Source: Candidatus Heimdallarchaeota archaeon
GTDB taxonomy: Archaea > Asgardarchaeota > Heimdallarchaeia > Heimdallarchaeales > Kariarchaeaceae
Length of the DNA: 18,042 bases
Assembly: GCA_015522385.1 (NCBI GenBank)
Contig: WAMJ01000177.1
Location: 1 to 18,042 of the forward strand
Direction of reading: 5' to 3'
The translations under genes were made by a program, and so were the position numbers. Numbering within the stretch: the stretch's first letter is position 1; each line of letters starts with the position of its first letter. Under the pieces are notes generated by a model, which saw only the letters and a program-made list of their open reading frames with translations, searched no databases and had not been told where the DNA came from. Positions 14,460 through 18,042 of this stretch are shown here, piece by piece.

Positions 14460-15386
14460 CTACTCCTCCATATCTGCGGGCTCAAGATAGACCCTGTTAT
14501 TCTCTATATGAAATCTCACATAGTTCTTGATCCCAACACGCTCCCTCACTTCCTGAGGGATACGAACGTTGCCAAATTGATCGACATACGCTACCTCCTC
14601 TCTCTGCGATGTCTGCCAGTTATCTGCTACCAGACCATCCATGGTTCTCTGTATCCCACTTATTTGCCCGTCGAGTATCTTGAAGGATTTCTGAGTAATT
14701 CTCTCGAACCTCGAGTCGTGTGTGACAACGAGCATCGTCACGCCCTGATCCCTGTTAATCTCCTTCAGGTAGTCTATGATCTCTAACGTTGTCTCTGAGT
14801 CTAACTCACCAGTTGGCTCGTCTGCACACAAAACCTTAGGCTCGTTCGCAAGAGCTATAGCCAGACCAACCCTCTGGGCCTCTCCTCCAGAAAGCTCACC
14901 CAACCGATGATTACGCCGATCGTAAAGACCAATTGCCTTGAGCAATTCCTCTGTTCGAGCCTTCCTCTTATTCCGCGGATATCCAGCGATACGTTGTGCA
15001 AACTCTATATTCTCCTCAGCGGTTAAGACTGGGAGGAGATTTCGTTCTGGAAGTTGCCACAGGAATCCCACAACCTTCATTCGATACTGTTCCATTAACG
15101 ACTGGGGTAATGCCTGTATAGGTAGAGGTCCTACGTTGACACTTCCTGCAGTAGGTCTGGTCATACCACCAATGATGTTCAGGAGGGTAGATTTCCCAGC
15201 ACCTGATGGCCCGATGACCGAGGCGAACTCCCCTGGCTTGATATCCATTTCCACACCCCGGAGTCCAATAATCCCCTCCATGCTGGCAGGGTCTTCATAC
15301 ACCTTGAGCAGGTCTCTAGTCACTATGCCATAAGGCTCGGGGTCCTCAAAGGAGAATCTAATGTCGAATTTTATCTGATTGCTCAT
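14460..15386 (-). CDS. ABC transporter ATPase fused to a C-terminal AbrB/SpoVT-like domain
   Basis: Second ATPase of the MacB/LolD type, 308 residues from ATG 15386. Counting from GTG 15395, Walker A GPSGAGKST is at 62-70, the signature LSGGEAQRVG at 168-177, Walker B LCADEPT at 189-195 and the switch His at 226. After the nucleotide domain a linker (240-265) leads to a swapped-hairpin AbrB-like unit at about 266-305: VDQFGNVRIPQEVRERVGIK matches the usual GRVxIPxxIRxxLGI pattern. Such domains bind DNA or dimerise; fusion to an ABC ATPase suggests dimerisation or feedback control, not shown here. I chose ATG 15386 because GAGGTGA sits five bases upstream; GTG 15395 would overlap the permease by eight bases. 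Confidence 0.93.
   Translation of the reverse strand: MSNQIKFDIRFSFEDPEPYGIVTRDLLKVYEDPASMEGIIGLRGVEMDIKPGEFASVIGPSGAGKSTLLNIIGGMTRPTAGSVNVGPLPIQALPQSLMEQYRMKVVGFLWQLPERNLLPVLTAEENIEFAQRIAGYPRNKRKARTEELLKAIGLYDRRNHRLGELSGGEAQRVGLAIALANEPKVLCADEPTGELDSETTLEIIDYLKEINRDQGVTMLVVTHDSRFERITQKSFKILDGQISGIQRTMDGLVADNWQTSQREEVAYVDQFGNVRIPQEVRERVGIKNYVRFHIENNRVYLEPADMEE
14463..14469 (-). promoter_or_regulatory. Ribosome binding site of the last ABC ATPase gene
   Basis: GGAGGAG on the minus strand, inside the last codons of the upstream ATPase gene, with a six-base spacer to ATG 14456. Confidence 0.65.
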
Positions 15387-15387
15387 G

Positions 15388-18042
15388 TCAGTCACCTCTG
15401 AGGACAGATCCAGTCTCCTGTCTTGCTAGCTTTAGTGTAGGAATTAGTGAAGCTACGACCGACGCCAAAATCATTCCAACGATAAACACATAGAATGCTG
15501 GTGGGAAATAGAAGACAATGATCTGCACCTGCGAACTATCTCCAAAGCTACCTAAAATCACAAAGTACCTAAGGATGATGAAGGTCATCCCTACGCCAAA
15601 AGTTATTGCATTGAGCAATATGAAAATAGATTCAGTTATAAGCAGTCTAAATATCTGATTTGAGACCATCCCTAGTGCACGATAGATCCCAATTTCACGT
15701 GATCGATCTGCTAGACTGATAAACGAGTAATACCCAATTGCAACGACTGAGGTAATAAGTGAGATGAAGATAAAGCTAGAAGAGAGTAATTTCAAGGTAG
15801 TATCAAATATACTACCCTCCGAATCTCGATTAGAGAAGGAGATTAAACCCAAACCAAGTAACGATATTTCATTATCTATCTTGTCAAAATCTGCAGAGTC
15901 ATCAATTTTCACTAACAGGCTAAAGTCCAATCCAGATGAGAGAGATTTGTTTGAAATACTAACTAGAGTATCAATATTCATTACAATAGGTACTGGAGCC
16001 TCGGGAGATCCGTCATTGTATCTCTTTACTATAGGAAACAGTTTGAAGAACCCACCGACCTTCATACGTACAGGTTTGTTGGAAATCCTCAGGTCGGCAT
16101 CGGATCCTACCTCATATCCTCGGAGCTTTTTCATCTCTGTACTTGTAAGGAATGTATCATTAGACCTGATAATATTCACCAGGTCTGGAAGAGATTTATC
16201 TGCAAAGTTATTTTTCCAATACAACACATTGGTAACAGAGTCTGGGTCAAGACCTATTGCATACGTTGATGAACCCCCATAACGATCGCCAGCCCCAGCT
16301 ATTAAGCTTACCGCCTTTATCCCCTCAATATCCTGAACTTTCTCGGTCAACTCCTTGGCTTTGGTGTAATTGCTGGTAGACATATACACCGTATCGTTAG
16401 CCCCGTTGGTGTATGCCCAAGTCTGTTGGTATGATTCCTCTACACTCCCAGGCATAGTCAGGAACAAACTCGTGACAACTATGCCAAAAACAAGAATTGC
16501 AGCCAGTCTCGATGCAGAGAATTTCGATTTTCTCAAATTCCTTGTTGCGAGAGCAAACATATCACCCCTCTTTGTCCAGAGCAAGTTGGATATCCATCCT
16601 GAGTATGACGGGAAATATCTCTCTACTATCAATGTGGTACCGAGGATGAACCCAACAATACCAAATGGAACAGTGATATAAACAAGAATTAGGAAAATTT
16701 CAGGAAGTCTGAAGTAACGTAGAGCTTCAATTATTACGTACTGAAGGATTCCAATAAGGAAAATAATAAGGTCAATATTGTACTTTCGGAAGAATGATTT
16801 CTTATTCTCCTCGGCTATATTTCCCTCTTCAATCGTCATTTTAATTAAAGAGAACACATTTGTGATATTCAGATCAAATGATAGGATCATCCCAACTAAC
16901 GGGACTTGCCAGTACCAACTCTGAGGAATGACATATTCTTGAAAGGTGCTAATATTTCCGAATATCTCAACTATCATGTTGTTAAAACCTATGAAAGGTA
17001 TACTCAACAGCATCCCAACTGCAATTGAGATGACAGAGGACACTATCAGTTCAAACATGACCATACTACCGATCTGGCGTTCCATGACACCACGAATCTT
17101 AGCTATGGTCATCAACTGCTCTTTACGTTTTCTGACAAGATTCACTGAGAAGTATATCAAAAAGAGTGCCAGACCAATCACAGGTGCAGACATTATAGAG
17201 CTAAATACTCTAATAAATGAGAGAAAATTACTGACAGATCTCAATTCACTTTGAAGGGGTGATCTGATAGAAGGATCACCTCCAATTTCGATATAGAGGG
17301 TGTCTACGAGATTGTCGAGATCTATCACATAATCTCCAATATCCGTATTTTGTAGATTTGGAGAACTCAGGTAATAATTGTATATTTCTATGACATTAAG
17401 ACCCTTACCCATGGCTTTATCGATGAAGTTAGTGTAAAATTTTGAGTGGATTAATATTATGTTGTTTGCATTGCTGATATCACTGAAATCTGATACGTAA
17501 AAATCACCAAGAGACACCTGCCTGCTAAGTTCAGTTGAGATTTCACCATTGACTTGAATCGGGATAGTAGTATTGATGGGATTTTCGTCGTATGATTTTA
17601 TCTGGATTTTTTCTATGTTAGTCTGGTGCGTAGCCGAGTATTGGGTATACAATGAAATATTGACCCCGTCTTCATACTTTACATTCAGATCAACATACTT
17701 GTTTATAAGATCGAATTTCTCCTTAGTTAGTTCAATAACAAACGTTTTCTCTAGAGACCCAATAGATGAATTTGCAGTATCTACGTAGTGCTCATAGAAA
17801 CGCCCGTATGTGAAATTTTCGTACTTTGTTACCTCAAATCCCTTTGACTCTATTTTACCAATGACACGATCGTTAAACTTCGGGTCCTTCCAAAATATTG
17901 GAAAGCCATCAATTTTTCTGTCCGACTGAGAGATCGTAATCCCTGGTACATTAAGTTCATTGACTTTGTCCTCAACGATTTTTTGATTTAAACTATCAGG
18001 TACAATGAGTGCCTGACTGATGATAATTATGGCAAGGAAAAG
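15388..18042 (-). CDS. Large FtsX/MacB-type ABC permease, 5'-truncated by window edge
   Basis: The frame runs from a TGA at 15388-15390 open to the right edge: 884 residues, with the start outside or at the edge. A TTG at 17652 is not the real start, because coding sequence continues upstream into LFLAIIIISQAL, which looks like the first transmembrane helix. Residues about 20-270 are an extracytoplasmic domain. Helices follow near 281-303, 326-352, 375-390, 423-441, 448-475 and 513-531. A second outer domain is at about 535-750, and three helices lie near 755-780, 805-830 and 845-870. Two FtsX-type halves are seen: an RKRKEQLMTIAKIRGV segment after the second helix and a RSREIGIYRALGMV segment after the helix near 755-780. 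These cytoplasmic segments couple to the ATPases. Substrate unknown; lipid or lipoprotein handling, peptide export or mechanotransmission are all possible. Confidence 0.93.
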   Translation of the reverse strand, partial: LFLAIIIISQALIVPDSLNQKIVEDKVNELNVPGITISQSDRKIDGFPIFWKDPKFNDRVIGKIESKGFEVTKYENFTYGRFYEHYVDTANSSIGSLEKTFVIELTKEKFDLINKYVDLNVKYEDGVNISLYTQYSATHQTNIEKIQIKSYDENPINTTIPIQVNGEISTELSRQVSLGDFYVSDFSDISNANNIILIHSKFYTNFIDKAMGKGLNVIEIYNYYLSSPNLQNTDIGDYVIDLDNLVDTLYIEIGGDPSIRSPLQSELRSVSNFLSFIRVFSSIMSAPVIGLALFLIYFSVNLVRKRKEQLMTIAKIRGVMERQIGSMVMFELIVSSVISIAVGMLLSIPFIGFNNMIVEIFGNISTFQEYVIPQSWYWQVPLVGMILSFDLNITNVFSLIKMTIEEGNIAEENKKSFFRKYNIDLIIFLIGILQYVIIEALRYFRLPEIFLILVYITVPFGIVGFILGTTLIVERYFPSYSGWISNLLWTKRGDMFALATRNLRKSKFSASRLAAILVFGIVVTSLFLTMPGSVEESYQQTWAYTNGANDTVYMSTSNYTKAKELTEKVQDIEGIKAVSLIAGAGDRYGGSSTYAIGLDPDSVTNVLYWKNNFADKSLPDLVNIIRSNDTFLTSTEMKKLRGYEVGSDADLRISNKPVRMKVGGFFKLFPIVKRYNDGSPEAPVPIVMNIDTLVSISNKSLSSGLDFSLLVKIDDSADFDKIDNEISLLGLGLISFSNRDSEGSIFDTTLKLLSSSFIFISLITSVVAIGYYSFISLADRSREIGIYRALGMVSNQIFRLLITESIFILLNAITFGVGMTFIILRYFVILGSFGDSSQVQIIVFYFPPAFYVFIVGMILASVVASLIPTLKLARQETGSVLRGD
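15392..15398 (-). promoter_or_regulatory. Ribosome binding site of the AbrB-fused ATPase gene
   Basis: GAGGTGA on the minus strand, in the last codons of the permease gene, five bases before ATG 15386. It decides the start of that gene. Confidence 0.7.

Noticed and set aside
17650..17652. TTG at 17652 as start of the ABC permease
   Set aside because: The same frame is open to the window edge and encodes a further hydrophobic helix and outer-domain sequence, so the gene is truncated rather than starting here.

Overview
This window reads as a gene-dense archaeal chromosome segment. The archaeal signs are a compact tRNA-splicing endonuclease, TATA-like boxes at leaderless or short-leader distances, GAGGTGA-type ribosome binding sites, stand-alone PRC-barrel domains and a UppP homologue with a non-bacterial active-site motif. 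Long coiled-coil proteins, TPR plus Ig-like architecture and low-complexity Gly/Pro linkers would suit an Asgard-type archaeon, but nothing here fixes the lineage.

Left part (1-4360): a gene cut by the left edge converges on a beta-class DNA methyltransferase. Between the methyltransferase and the next gene is a short AT-rich region with seven CGCG tetramers. Next come a coiled-coil protein with a Gly/Pro repeat linker and three 34-residue modules, the tRNA-splicing endonuclease EndA (same strand), and a divergent UppP-type polyprenyl diphosphatase. The end of uppP overlaps a convergent MoaD/ThiS-like ubiquitin-fold gene.

Middle (4393-7965, minus strand): a 665-residue TPR / Ig-like / coiled-coil protein lies downstream of pyruvate kinase.

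Core of interest (8097-13690, plus strand): two different tubulin/FtsZ-superfamily proteins flank a multi-pass membrane protein in a tightly coupled three-gene operon. The first is joined to the second by TAATG with a strong ribosome binding site; the second is joined to the third by AGGTGG across the stop codon. Next, on the same strand, come a diacylglycerol-kinase-like lipid kinase and a double PRC-barrel protein. The two tubulin-like proteins differ from each other and from standard FtsZ. One keeps an FtsZ-like nucleotide pocket with an altered T7 loop. The other has a tubulin-like first glycine loop and an NxExxD T7 loop. This looks like a two-subunit, membrane-anchored cytoskeletal or membrane-remodelling system and is the best candidate for an undescribed system here.

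Right part (13692-18042, minus strand): an ABC system of the MacB/LolCDE type, with one large FtsX-like permease (cut by the right edge) and two different ATPases. One ATPase carries a C-terminal AbrB/SpoVT-like domain. The PRC-barrel gene and the last ATPase converge with one base between their stop codons. No RNA genes, CRISPR arrays, insertion sequences or gene-free stretches over 300 bases were seen.
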